Positions 35,633 through 46,851 of a stretch of 64,000 nucleotides of DNA are shown here, piece after piece. Source of the stretch: Grammothele lineata (taxonomy: Eukaryota > Basidiomycota > Agaricomycetes > Polyporales > Polyporaceae). How positions within the stretch are numbered: the stretch's first letter is position 1; each line of letters opens with the position of its first letter. Under the pieces are notes generated by a model. It worked only from the letters and a program-made list of their open reading frames with translations, made no database searches and was not told the DNA's origin. The DNA is taken from the NCBI GenBank assembly GCA_002150815.3, contig NDFF03000045.1, positions 160,422 to 224,421 of the forward strand, in the 5' to 3' direction. The position numbers and the translations under genes are program-made.

Positions 35633-38510
35633 ATGCGTACATCCTCGCTGGCCGTTCTTTCGCTCGTTTTCTCATACCTCTCCTTCGTTTCTTCTGCACC
35701 CATCCTCGCTTTTTCTTCGTCCCCTGCTCCTAATGACATAGACGCCTCACGCTGGGCATTTTCTTCCTTCGGGTCCGCATTTTGGAACGCTAGTACCACA
35801 ACACCGGTTACCACCCCACGCGCACACGATCTCTCACCAAGAGACTCCTCGGCCGATCTCGACACCATTCGGAACCGCCGTCTGTCCATTGCCGTCGGGA
35901 GCTTGAACGCAAGTCTGGTCACGAACATTTCCTCTTGGTGCGCATACATCGACTCCCAGCGCTCAACTGTGGCTACGCAGATATACTGATCTGAGATGCA
36001 GGCTCACCACTCTTGGCGACGATGGCAAATGGCCCGACTCCGAAATCGACTACACGGCGGGCTGTGACGCCCGACGCGCCAACTGGCCAGCGGAGATTCA
36101 CTGGGTCCGCATCGGTGTGTGGCCTTCTGCTGTCTCGCACGTATCTCCCGATCTGACTAGTATCCCTCCACTATGCGCGCGCCCGCACGTAGAAACGCTC
36201 TCGGCGGCGTGGCATGGCGGCCTTGCGGGTGCGGACCAGTTCGTGCAGAACGCGGACGTGCTCAGCACAGCCCAGCGTGCGATGGACTGGTGGTTCGCGA
36301 ACGACTTCACGGACCCGGACTGCCTCATCAACGGTGGCAAGGGCAAGTGTCCGTGCGGCACGCCTGGGCTGTGGAACCCGAACTGGTTCTCCAACGTGAG
36401 TTTTCTTACCTTCCACCCCCACACGCCCTCCCCAGCGCGCGATCTCACATGTCTTGCGCGCAGATAATCGGCGCGCCGGTACTCATCGGAGACTCTTGCC
36501 TCCTGCTTGGGAACGCGCTTACAGACGCACAACACACGAGCTGCACGCGCATCCTGCAGCGCTCTTTCGCGGCCTTTGGTTCGGGCCAGAGCTTCCTCGC
36601 GGGCGCGAACATCCTCGACATCGCTAAGACGGGAATCACCTGGGGACTCCTTGCGAACAACGCGTCGGCCGTCGAGGACGGGTACGCGCGCGTGCACAAA
36701 GAGGTTGTGGTTCAAAATGCTTTGCGCGCGGATGGGATTAGAGGGGATGGGAGCTTTGGGCAGCATGGGGGTATCATCTATAATGGCAATTACGGGAAGG
36801 ACTAGTAAGTTCACCTCTCCTTTTCGGAGGTGCGAGCTGCGGGTTTACCGTGACTTGGGGAATAGCGCGAACGATGTGCTCGCGCTCGAGCTGGCGGCGG
36901 CGGGCACTCAGTACTCCGCGCCGGACGACAGCAAGGCCGCTTTCGAAACGCTGATGGACGGTGACCGGTGGATGATCTACCGGAACACGCAGACGGATGT
37001 CAACCACTGGGACTTCAGCGTGCTCCAGCGCATGCTCACCTTCGACACCTCAGACGAACAGTGAGTTTCGACGCTGCCGGGGCCAAATGGCACATCTGAT
37101 CTCTTCATCGCTTGTGCAGGGCGACCGCGAGCATCCTCGTTAACGTTTCTCAGATCGCGGAGCTCGGTCAGGCCTGGAGCTCCGATACGCTGCAATCGGT
37201 CGCGAGCGCGCTGAGCTCAAGCAGCGGGGACGCGAACGTCGGGCAGCTGAACGGGAACCGCATGTTCTACGCGAACGACTACATGGTGCACCGCGGCGCG
37301 GGCTATGTCTCGACGCTGCGCATGTTCTCGTCCCGGACGTCGAACTCAGAGTGCCTGAACGATCAGAACGTGCGTGTTTCGAGCTTCTTCATCGTGGTAG
37401 TGTCTAATGGACTTCGATGCTTTCAGCCCTTCGGATTCCACCTTTCCGACGGTACGCTGTACACTTACCTCAACGGGGACGAGTACGAGAACATTGCGGC
37501 GTCGTGGGATTGGAATTGTAAGTCCTGTTTATTATGGTCTTTTCGGTAGCTAACGTCCGGTGATAGTAATTCCTGGCATTACTGTCGACTACGGCAGGAC
37601 GCCCCTCAGCTGCGACAAGGTCGGCTTCAAGGGAAAAGAAGACTTCGTTGGCGGCGCGTCAGACGGCACCATCGGCGCAGCCGCGATGCGCTATAAGAAC
37701 CCCGACACAGGCAGCCTCTCCTTCCAAAAGGCCTGGTTCTTCCTCGACGACGACATCCAGCACATCACGATCTCTCACGGCCAGACATCCTCCGCGGACG
37801 CGTCCAGCACCGCTCCCCTCATCTCCGTCCTGGACCAAAAGAAGCGCAACGGCAACGTGCTCGTGAACGGCCAGACGCTCTCCTTGGGGGGCAACTTCTC
37901 CAAGGCCGCGACGCTCTGGCACGACAACGTCGGTTACGCGTTCCCGGGCGGCGGGGCGGACCTCTCCGTCGACTTCGGCGCTCGTTCTGGCGACTGGGCG
38001 CGCTTGGGCATCTCCACCGCCGGCGAGCAGACCACGGACCTGTTCTCCGCGTGGGTCAACCACGGCCCGGCGGGCGGCGCGATCCTGCAGCTCCCGATGG
38101 CGTACACCGCGTTCCCCGGCACGAGCACGGACGCGTTCGCGAGCAAGGCGCAGAGCGCGGCTGCGGCCCTCAAGACGGTGCAGAACGACGCGAGTGTGTC
38201 GGCGGTGTACGACAGCGCGCACCGGACCGTGATGGCTGTCTTCTGGGACGACAAGGGCGGGGAGGTGACGGTCAATGCCGCAGACGTGACGATCAAGGCG
38301 TCCGTGGGGGCCATCGTCATCTACAAGCTCGACGATGGCTCTTTGACGGTGTCTGACCCAACACAGACACAGAGCAAGGCCGATGTGACAGTGACCCCTG
38401 GAGGCAGCGGTTCACAACTGAAGGGCCTAGAGAGTGGGGCCAAGACGGTGACAGTCAGCCTTCCCTCAGGTGGAGACGCAGGAAAGAGCGTGTCTCAGAG
38501 TTTGTCATGA
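35633..38510 (+). CDS. Secreted polysaccharide lyase family 8 (PL8), copy C
   Basis: Starts at 35633 with a signal peptide (MRTSSLAVLSLVFSYLSFVS, cleaved near SAP). The linker before the toroid is much shorter than in copies A and B and less Ser/Thr-rich. Landmarks: NPNWFSN near 36380 (Pro replaces the Thr of A and B), DGSFGQHGG and YNGNYGKD near 36750-36803, GNRMFYANDYM and RGAGYVSTLRM near 37255-37326, then FGFHLSDGTLYTYL. The last exon (about 37570-38510) holds the beta-sandwich region and ends VSQSLS. Eight exons: three introns present in copy A (in NW|PAE, DF|SVL and YM|V) are missing. All active-site regions are intact, so the enzyme should be functional. Confidence 0.93.
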
Positions 38511-38939
38511 GTGTTCTTGGATCTCGGTGGCTAGAGGACTCTTCTGTGGACATTGATTGGAATGCCCAGTGTTGTAGCACTACTTTATTTAAAAAGTACT
38601 TATTTCGCGCGATACTATAGGTTTGACAGGTTTCTCGACCTGGAGTGGCACTGACGATCTGCGCTCGCGTATTGCGGTGCCATAGACTGCGTACTCGTGA
38701 AGCGGTGGGGGTTGGGCCCGGGGATAACGGTGAGCCGTGCGAGACGAGGGGACGAGACCGAGGTGGCGGTCCGAGGATGACGTCGATGCGGCGGAAGGGC
38801 GGGCCGAGGCGGTGAGATCGATGCCGGGCTGTGCGCGTCCGAGTCCGACGGCTGCTGTGGCTCTGCGCGCTCACTTGGCTCCTAGGCCGAGCGAGTCCCC
38901 GTTTGGCCGCTGCTCCTCGTTCCTTGGCATAGGCCATCA
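38511..38939. other. Spacer between PL8 copy C and the EF-hand gene
   Basis: It holds the 3' region of PL8 copy C, and no gene is seen. Most of the apparent long frames come from GC-rich composition. Confidence 0.5.
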
Positions 38940-38990
38940 CTTTCTCCTCTTTCTCCTCTTCTTTCTCTCTGTCTGCTTCCTATATAAGTC
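38940..38990 (+). promoter_or_regulatory. Core promoter of the penta-EF-hand gene
   Basis: A ~40-nt almost pure C/T tract (38940-38980) runs into TATATAA at 38981-38987, about 60 nt before the ATG at 39048. The pairing of a pyrimidine tract with a TATA box suggests a well expressed gene. Confidence 0.6.
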
Positions 38991-39047
38991 TCTGAGCGAC
39001 TCCTCGAGGTTTACACCCATCGCGACTTTTCACGACCTCCTGAAGAT

Positions 39048-40217
39048 ATGTCTTACGGCTCAGTAAGTTCAGCTTATTCAACAGTGACGCACGCGACCGT
39101 GACTATATGCGCGGCCCGCCCCCCTGACCGCCGATGGCTCACGCGTTTTGAATCATAGAACCCTCAATACGGCGGCGGATATGGTGGCGGCGGGTACGGC
39201 GGCGGCGGCGGCGGATACGGCGGCGGAGGCGGATATGGCGGCGGCGGATATGGCGGGCCCCCTCAGCAAGGTTATGGAGCCGGACCTGGAGGCTTCGCGC
39301 CTGCGCCCCCTGGTCCTCCTCCTGGCGCGGATCCCCAGTGAGTGAACTTACCATCGTACTTTCCGCTCATGTGTACTTAGGATGATTGTATGCGCGCAGG
39401 CTTTGGAGTTGGTTTTCGGCCGTTGATTCAGACCGATCTGGGCACATCTCTGTGCATGAGCTCCGTGAGTGGCGCGCTGCCTTGCTCCCAATGCATGTCT
39501 CTGATTCTTCCGTTGTTGTGGTGTAGAGAAGGCGTTGATCAATGGCGACTGGACGCGTGAGCCTCTTCTCGATCATGTAATGCAACACCACGCGAGACAC
39601 TAACTCTATCCCCAATCGCGCGTCACAGCGTTCGACCTCGACACGGTCAAGATGCTCATGTCCATCTTCGTACGTCTCTCGCTATCATTTCCTTTGGCGC
39701 GCGATCCTTATCTGCGTTCATCACGCGCGCATACAGGACACGGACCGAAGTGGGACAATTGGGTTCAACGAGTTCGCAGGCCTGTGGAAGTACATCAAGG
39801 ACTGGCAGAACGTCTACCGCCACTTTGACCGCGACCGCTCCGGTTCAATCGACACAAACGAGCTCAACGAGGCGCTCCGCCAGTTCGGTTACAACCTCTC
39901 TCCTCAGCTTCTCCGGCTCGTCGAGGCGAAGTACGGTGAGTCTGCTCTGTCTGTTCATCTCCTTCTTCCTGTGCTCGTACCAGGACCATCGCTGACAAGT
40001 CTACCCGTCTGGGGTAGACGTCAAACAAGGCTCCGGCCCGTCCGCAGGTGGCCCCGGCGCAGCGGCTCCTCAGGGCATCACGTTCGACCGCTTTGTGCGC
40101 GCGTGCGTCGTCATTCGGCAGGTCACCGAGGCGTTCAGGAAGTTGGACACGGACAACGACGGATGGGTGCAGATCAACTACGACCAGTTCATGCACACCG
40201 TACTCAGCCTCCCGTGA
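39048..40217 (+). CDS. Penta-EF-hand calcium-binding protein (ALG-2/peflin/Pef1-like)
   Basis: Seven exons (39048-39062, 39159-39337, 39400-39464, 39537-39566, 39629-39669, 39737-39935, 40018-40217) join to 242 residues. The N-terminus is a ~45-residue Gly/Tyr-rich segment (GGGYGG repeats) followed by a Pro-rich linker, as in peflin and other PEF proteins. EF-hand loops: DSDRSGHISVHE, a degenerate second hand around NGDWTPFDLDTV, DTDRSGTIGFNE, DRDRSGSIDTNE, and a non-canonical fifth hand DTDNDGWVQINY that would serve in dimerisation. PEF proteins bind calcium and then dock on membranes or ESCRT/COPII partners. Intact. The start is fixed by the 15-nt first exon MSYGS. Confidence 0.95.
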
Positions 40218-40852
40218 GCGCACGGGGCTGCGCGAGGCGGTGTTGAGCGGTGGAGCGGAGAAATCGGAAGGTGGATCATCCATGGCATGGAAGGTGTACG
40301 CGGGAATGTGGACGAGCGGCGGAAGCGAGAAGCTTATCTATAACGCGAGTGTAACCGGTATCGTCCTCGTGCATGTTCTGTATCATACTGTCTACTGCGA
40401 TTGTCTTTCCCAGATAACAGTCAATGGCGCACGTTGAACGCAAATACCAAGCTCCTCGAGAGTGTGGCCAATGTCTTCGGGAAGGACATACAAAGGTGTG
40501 CGTCCGAGTAGGCGGCCTGCCAACGCCGTTGATCATTCACTTGATATCAGCCAACGACGACGTTCTAGTGACTCTTTCATGTCCACCTGAGGACATGCTA
40601 TGCTTATTCGGTCATCCATCCTCATGGAGATTGGGACACCACCATTGGACGTATGGCCTGTGAGCCATCAGCTCAGATCACGTCATCTCGAGAAGAGAAC
40701 CACGGCCTAAGACTTGTTTCCGCGAAGAGGGTCGAAGTGGAGTGAGGGAGTCCTCAGCTTTAAGGCATGTAGAAACCCTGAGGGCTGCTCCCACCTATCC
40801 CAGATCCCACATACAGTCCGCATATACCACCTCCCGTCGTCCTCTCACTAGA
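40218..40852. other. Spacer before the DUF6533 array
   Basis: It holds the 3' end of the EF-hand gene and the upstream region of the first array member. No gene is recognised. Confidence 0.5.
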
Positions 40853-42771
40853 ATGGACGGCTTACAGGCCGATGTTGCTTCGTAAGTGCCGCTATTCATG
40901 TCGCATTCGCATTCTCACGCGGCTTGATAAGCTCCGTCCTGTACAACTATTTCGTGCTCGCGTCCTGTGGTGAGCTGGAATTCCCTGCCTTAGTAAATTG
41001 CTCGCGCAGACTGATGATTCTGTGTGGGCACCCGTAGGGCTGGTATACTTCGACTTCGCGCTCACTTTCACGACGGAGGTGCAACGGGTCTGGCGTCGCA
41101 AGTTCTGTGGGGCCACGGTTTTATACATCTTGGTACGGTATACTCTTTTAGCGTCGACTACACTGCGATTGGCAGAGTATATGTGGTGGGTCTCAGGCGA
41201 CAAGGTCAGCATGTTGAACGTTCGTGGTACCCGCTCACTAGAGATAAGTTTCTGACTTTCAAACATATGGTTTGACTGGTTTCTAGGTTTGTACAGGCAC
41301 ACTCCGAAGCCAGAAAGTCCTCGAATTCCTCAACGACCTCGCGACTTCTATCTTCATCGTTCTCCGAACGTATGCCATCTGTGTCTGTGATTGGAAGGCA
41401 TTGGTGATCGTCGCGCCACTGGCTCTTCTCCATCCCATTCTGTTCATAGTAAGTGCACGCGTATAATTACGACTCCAGTGCCGAACAAATGCGTGATTTC
41501 AGTGGCAGCAACTGATACAACCCGTTGGAGCGGACCAACTGCCCATATTGCCAGGAGATCCTGCTTGCGTAATTTTCCCTCTGCCGTATCGCATCCCCAA
41601 AATCGACGATCTGGTGTACAGGTGAGTCGTGTACCGGCGAACTGTCTACGCAGAAATATGTGTCACTAACGTTCGTGTCTTCATCCTAGTTGTAAGGCGA
41701 GACCATTGAATCCATTCGCACTGTATTAGCTTAGCTGTCTATTTTTGCCCAGCTCCCGTACTCACAACTGCCGCAACGGCTACATCCGTTGCAATTCTGA
41801 TCGTTGTGACTGTTGTCAGAACAGGCCGTTTACGAATGGAAGCATTCAAGGCGGGTATCCCAATGCCTATTTCAACCCTTCTTCTCATCGACGGTACGCA
41901 CTCCCGCAGCTAATACAACGATCTCGCTGAATCCGAATGCACCACACTCAAGGATCTATCCACTGCATGTACGTTCTTGCTCCCAGCATTCATTCACGAC
42001 TCAGACACTTCAATGTGAATGCGTGTCTCCGTCAGAATCATATTTCTCAACGTCCTCCTCTACTATACCAGCTCATCGAAAGACGATTATGTCGTGCGTT
42101 AATTCCTGAGGCTGATGACTCGATTGGACCAGAGCTAATGTTAAATGCTTGTCCTTCCCGCGTAGCTTCTTGACATCTCTCTCTTCTGGTATCAGTTCTC
42201 GCCAGTGTTCGCATTCCTCCCTACTCGTATTTGCAACCATGAAGCTGACCTACGGCCACGATGGTGATCCTTCAGGTTTACTACCATGATCGTCGTTCGA
42301 TTCATCCTACAACTTCGGGGGCTGTACTTCTCCAACGGCACAGAATCCTCGGCCAACGACAGCGACATTTCACAGACTGTGTCCACGGTCTTTTTCCAAA
42401 CGTCATCGTTCATTGTCGGTAATCTTGGTGCGACGCTTGAATCCGCCGATGAAGCTACTGTTTCCCGGTCTTCGGAGGATTGTTGGGGGGCTTCTTCTCC
42501 CTCGGGTGTCGTCGTTGCAGTCGAGAGCGACACATCTGGAGAAGAGCTGCAAGGAGGCATTTCTGACCAGGAACTCGGAGATGTAGAAGGACTTGGCGAA
42601 GTTCATTCTACTGTCATTGGAGAAGAGGAGAGAGCAGGGGGCCTGCACGAGCGAGAGTGGTATGTGGACCACAAACCCATGTATAGCGATGACCCGTTTC
42701 GGGAGAGCATGAGGTTGGAAAGGGGTGAAATAGCTGCTCGCAGGTCTTGCTGGCGGAGCGGAGTCCTATGA
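40853..42771 (+). CDS. DUF6533-domain multi-pass membrane protein, array member 1
   Basis: The first exon MDGLQADVAS is followed by SVLYNYFVLAS and the DUF6533 core (FDFALTFTTEVQRVWRRKF, then GATVLYILVRYTLL; about 41040-41200). Further helices are DLATSIFIVLRTYAICV, KALVIVAPLALLHPILFI and ATSVAILIVVTVV, then GIPMPISTLLLIDG. After the last helix the tail begins FILQLRGLYFSNG. The tail carries VGNLGATL (about 42415-42438) and ends with KPMYSDDPFRESM (about 42670-42712). Around seven hydrophobic segments in all. The exons between 41925 and 42285 are only roughly placed. The family's function is unknown; the layout resembles a seven-helix receptor. Converges on member 2 with a 233-nt gap. Confidence 0.82.
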
Positions 42772-43004
42772 TGGTCGAGGGCGATGACCAATGCTGATCA
42801 CCTTCATTATGGGCAACGCTTGTACTACGTTATCATATCTATGGACACATTCCCGTGCTCGACGTTCAGCTAGGTCACCCTGGTCTAGGTAACGGTACAT
42901 AAGTTGAAAGGAACATAGCGACAAGGCTAGACTTGGCTAAACAAGGAGATGTGATCGGTGCAACTACAATGGCTTTCAACTCATCCGACGCATCCCTCGC
43001 CCGC

Positions 43005-44929
43005 TCACAAACGTCCTACTTCCGCGGTACTCATTGCACACGCAGAACGCATGACCCCTCTTTCAATTTCCATCCTTATCCCCGCTCCGAATGGGTCCGG
43101 TGCGAATAGCTCAAGACCGTGATCTTCCCACATCTCCGCATGTCCATCACGCGCGAGTTCGAACGTGCAGTTGCTCCGTCTTCTATCACGTCGCCCTTCT
43201 TCGACTGTCACGGGGCACGCGGTCTCCTCGATAGCAATAGCGTTACTTGCAGCCTCGTAATCTCGCGCCCCGCTTTCCGGTCCTTCGAGTGCACTGGATA
43301 CGTCACATATCTCGAGCTCAGCGAGTTCCATAGGAGGATCGAGCGTAGCCCCGAGGTTGCCCACGATGCGGCTAAGAGTCGACTCAAGTCCACCGGATGA
43401 GGATTCAGAAGCTGGGTCTGAAGAAGGGAGGAGCCCGCGAAGATCGAGCATAAACCGCACGTGGCAAATGACGATCAGCCTGAAGAGATGAAGGAAAACG
43501 CTGGGTAAGCCACGTGAAGAGAGGACGCGAAATTATAATGAGAGGGATAAAAGGGACGAACACTTCGCTGAAGTTGGAGAATAGGACGACCTGCCGGCGG
43601 AGTGCGGTGAGAACATGCCAATACAGCGTGGGGATGTGGACGAGAGAACGCACGGTGTCGGACCAGCCTGTGATGATGGTGGCCAGTTGGACGAATAGAA
43701 GCATTCTGCAAAGTTATTTGATAGACTGTTACCACGCGAGCAAGTGCGGAGATCAATAAAGTTGACACATACACAAAATAGAAGGATCCTATTGAAGGAT
43801 GGTTGAACATCGGTAGACAATCACCGCGCATGAATGGACGTACCATTGACGAGGAGAAGTGATGCGAGCGGGGTGCGGACTCCCAGGCCAGCCGTCTCGC
43901 GGCGGATATCGCACGTCTTCAACCATGTAAGGACAAGGAGGATTATGTCTGCTATGATCGTTGTCGACTCCGACATAACCGTGACTAGGAACATTGCAGG
44001 TCAGCCACGACGGTTATCACTATTGCAGATGCTTAGAGCACATCACGTACTGATCGTCTCGCAACTGAGGAAAGAGATGCGCATAATTTCACGAGTATAA
44101 GAATAGTGGGATAAGATGACGGACTTACACCGCACGTGTCAGATTTTGCGCACTGTAGACGTAGATACAACCAAAGGGTGGACCGGCTTGTATGGGGAGA
44201 TATCTTGTCGCGTCGAGCTAGTAGATGGTAAGAATATCTTCGATAAAGCAAACGAGTAGGTTGGCGACTCACTGTAACGAGCACAGGTTTGACCAGTGTT
44301 AGACTCACCACGACAAGAAGGATCTTGAAGTCATAGCCCCAAACACCGTACACCCGCAAGACCGTGAACGCTGATGGGGGTGTTAATTTGCTTTTAGGTT
44401 GGGCCATGTATATGGGATAGATAGTCACTTCACCAACCTGCGAATGATAAATAGTTGAGATCAGCCAACGTGTCATCAGTATGCGTGATGCCGGCACATG
44501 TCTATTGGGCAGAAAGGAGGCGGATGATTCAGATTTGAGAATCAAAGGATAACATAGAAATGCTTACCTCGTTGGTCGAGTGCCATACAAGAACTTCCGC
44601 GATATAGACCGCGCGCTCGATAAGCGCAATGTACCGCATGGCGAGGTACACGACGGTAGCACCGGTGAACTTGCGCTTCCATATGCGTTGAACCTCCGTT
44701 GGGAACGTCAGGCAGAAGTGAAACCACAGTAGCGCTGCAGAGACATGGAGATAAGCGATCCAATAATCGCTAGGGAGCAGAACAGAGATACTCACTCGCG
44801 GAAGCAACGATGTAATACCCTTGGGCAATGCTGTATCCAAAAGAACTCAGTGAATGTAGTGATGGTGAACGTGAGGATCTGTACACACAAGGTTGAGTAG
44901 TCTTTCACTATCTCTTGGTCTACGGACAT
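43005..44929 (-). CDS. DUF6533-domain multi-pass membrane protein, array member 2
   Basis: Starts at 44929 (MSVDQEIVKDYSTL). GYYIVASA is followed by the DUF6533 core FHFCLTFPTEVQRIWKRKF then GATVVYLAMRYIALI (about 44565-44740). Next come THTDDTLADLNYLSFA and AFTVLRVYGVWGYDFKILLV, LTLVKPVLV, the R.PL-type loop before LLLVNG, and a tail starting RFMLDLRGLLPSS. The tail has VGNLGATLDPP (near 43340-43365) and LFAPDPFGAGIRMEIERG (near 43065-43110). Tail-to-tail with member 1. Placement of the exons at 43460-43900 is approximate. Confidence 0.82.
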
Positions 44930-45012
44930 GGTGAAGCTTCGTTGTGTGCTATTTTGACTAGCTGGGGAGAGATTGTTTACGTTGTTGGGATACTTTGTGG
45001 TAGACAATGGAG

Positions 45013-45018
45013 CTTATA
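45013..45018 (-). promoter_or_regulatory. Probable TATA box of array member 2
   Basis: On the - strand this reads TATAAG (within CATATAAGCT), 84 nt before the ATG at 44929. Confidence 0.5.
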
Positions 45019-46851
45019 TGTTAGTGGGGCAGCTAGCCAGCTGTGCATCATCCAACAGGTTGAGAAGTTACGGTGAACCGCATACTCCGGAGAGCGGTAG
45101 TTAGGCACTCACGGTTGAAAGAAGTACCTGAGCTTATGGTGCTGCGACATTTGACGGCAACGGGTGAGCTGTGGTGCGAATTCTTCGCGTCCGAATCCTC
45201 CCTATGGAGAGTGAGGTTCGATTGGTCGATATGTATACATGACATTGACATTCCCTGAAGAATGGTGGCTACACAGCTGTCGCCATGATAAGCACTTTGA
45301 GAAATGGAAAGCTTATGAACGTCCCATGCTGTCTGATTAGAGCTGTATACATCGCCACAGCGCAAGTTGATGAGCTCACCAGACGTGCTCGGCCGTAATG
45401 TGAGGGCATGGGCATCACTGCTTCAGTCAGGATTTAAGTTTCGTCAGGCCTTCGGTTGGGCTGTGGTTGACATAGAAATGTAGAAACGTCTCCAATTACA
45501 ATCACTGCCGTCCTCATCTCGGCCGCTGTGGTTCTATTGAGGTTATGAGTCTTAAATGCTTGTAGAGTCTCGTTCAACTAGCCAGCTGTAGCCTAGTAGA
45601 GCCGTGTAGCGTATTTCCTGGACACCTTCCTGGAGACTTTCCGGGTATCTCATGAGCACAAGCGACTGCAGAGAGAAACGAGCGATCCAGCTAACCCAGG
45701 CCTATGTTAGCAGAAGAGACACGGCAGGCTAGAGACGACTTTTGAAAACGGGAGCCTCGACTCGGATGCCCTGAGCGTCACGGTTACCGAAGTTTCCCTT
45801 CCGAGGCCTTCCGGATCAATCGTGTCAACCTCCGGCCCGACCGCGAGGGCCCCCGAGAACCGCTGTGGGCTTGCCAGCGCTCAGCGACCCCGGATACGAC
45901 CCCCAGGACGATCAAGGCCTTATGAAAGCCATATGCAACTCAAATGCAACTACAACCTTGAGTTTGTCTCAATTGTTGCTTCCGGGCACAACATTTTGAC
46001 GCTTTTGCTGTTATATGACGATCTGTAGGATAGGGCTCGTCCTGATTTTCGCGAGGGGAGTGCTCACCGTAGTGCGTCAACTCAGTGTCCAGCTTGGGCC
46101 CTGGATTCCGTTAACTGGACATACCGACATGGAACGTGGTAGGCGGGATGGTAGGGAGGGAAGAGAGGGGCGAAGGCGAGGAAATATTCTTGGCCACGAT
46201 CCTTTTTAAACGGACTTGGAGTTGGAACTCTAGAGGCCTCCGCCTCAGATATATTGACGAACACGTTCTAGATATGATCCATAAGCGCATTCAACAGTAC
46301 GTATCACTCTTGTACTATGTTATGATTTATACGCTGACTATATGAGGGTCGACTAGGACGTGCGAATCGACAGGTGAAGAGTATCCAGTACGCATCTGGC
46401 GGCCCGAACCGTTTGCTCGGCGGACGGCCATCTCAGAATTCAAGCTCACTTTTCAGGTACGCACGCCACTTCCAATCTATCCGGGATCACCTTCTTTACT
46501 GCCATGGTTCGGATAATTGTGGACTTCAATTCCGGCGCTTTCCTTATCGGTTGCCTATGAATGGCTCGCTGAAGGCCCGACCGGGATTCGGGATATCTCA
46601 ATGCCCATGTCTGGTCATATAGACGCAGATCCTCCCAATTCGCCCGCTCGCAACAAGTGCTATCTCATGCGTGCCCTACAGGGTGGAAAGGGCCCTGTTG
46701 ACCCGTGCCATTCAGGGTTACTTATTAGAAGGATCGGGGCCGACTGCCAGGCCTTGTGGCTCAAACGGTGGCTCTCTCGTCTCTGGACTCTCTGGAATAC
46801 TTTGATCCGTCATCCCAGCGTCGCAAGTACGACTCATCGAAGACGGGCAAG
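45019..46851. other. Divergent spacer between array members 2 and 3
   Basis: About 1.8 kb with only short frames. It carries both promoters. I see no remnant of a DUF6533 gene and no repeat of note. Confidence 0.45.
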
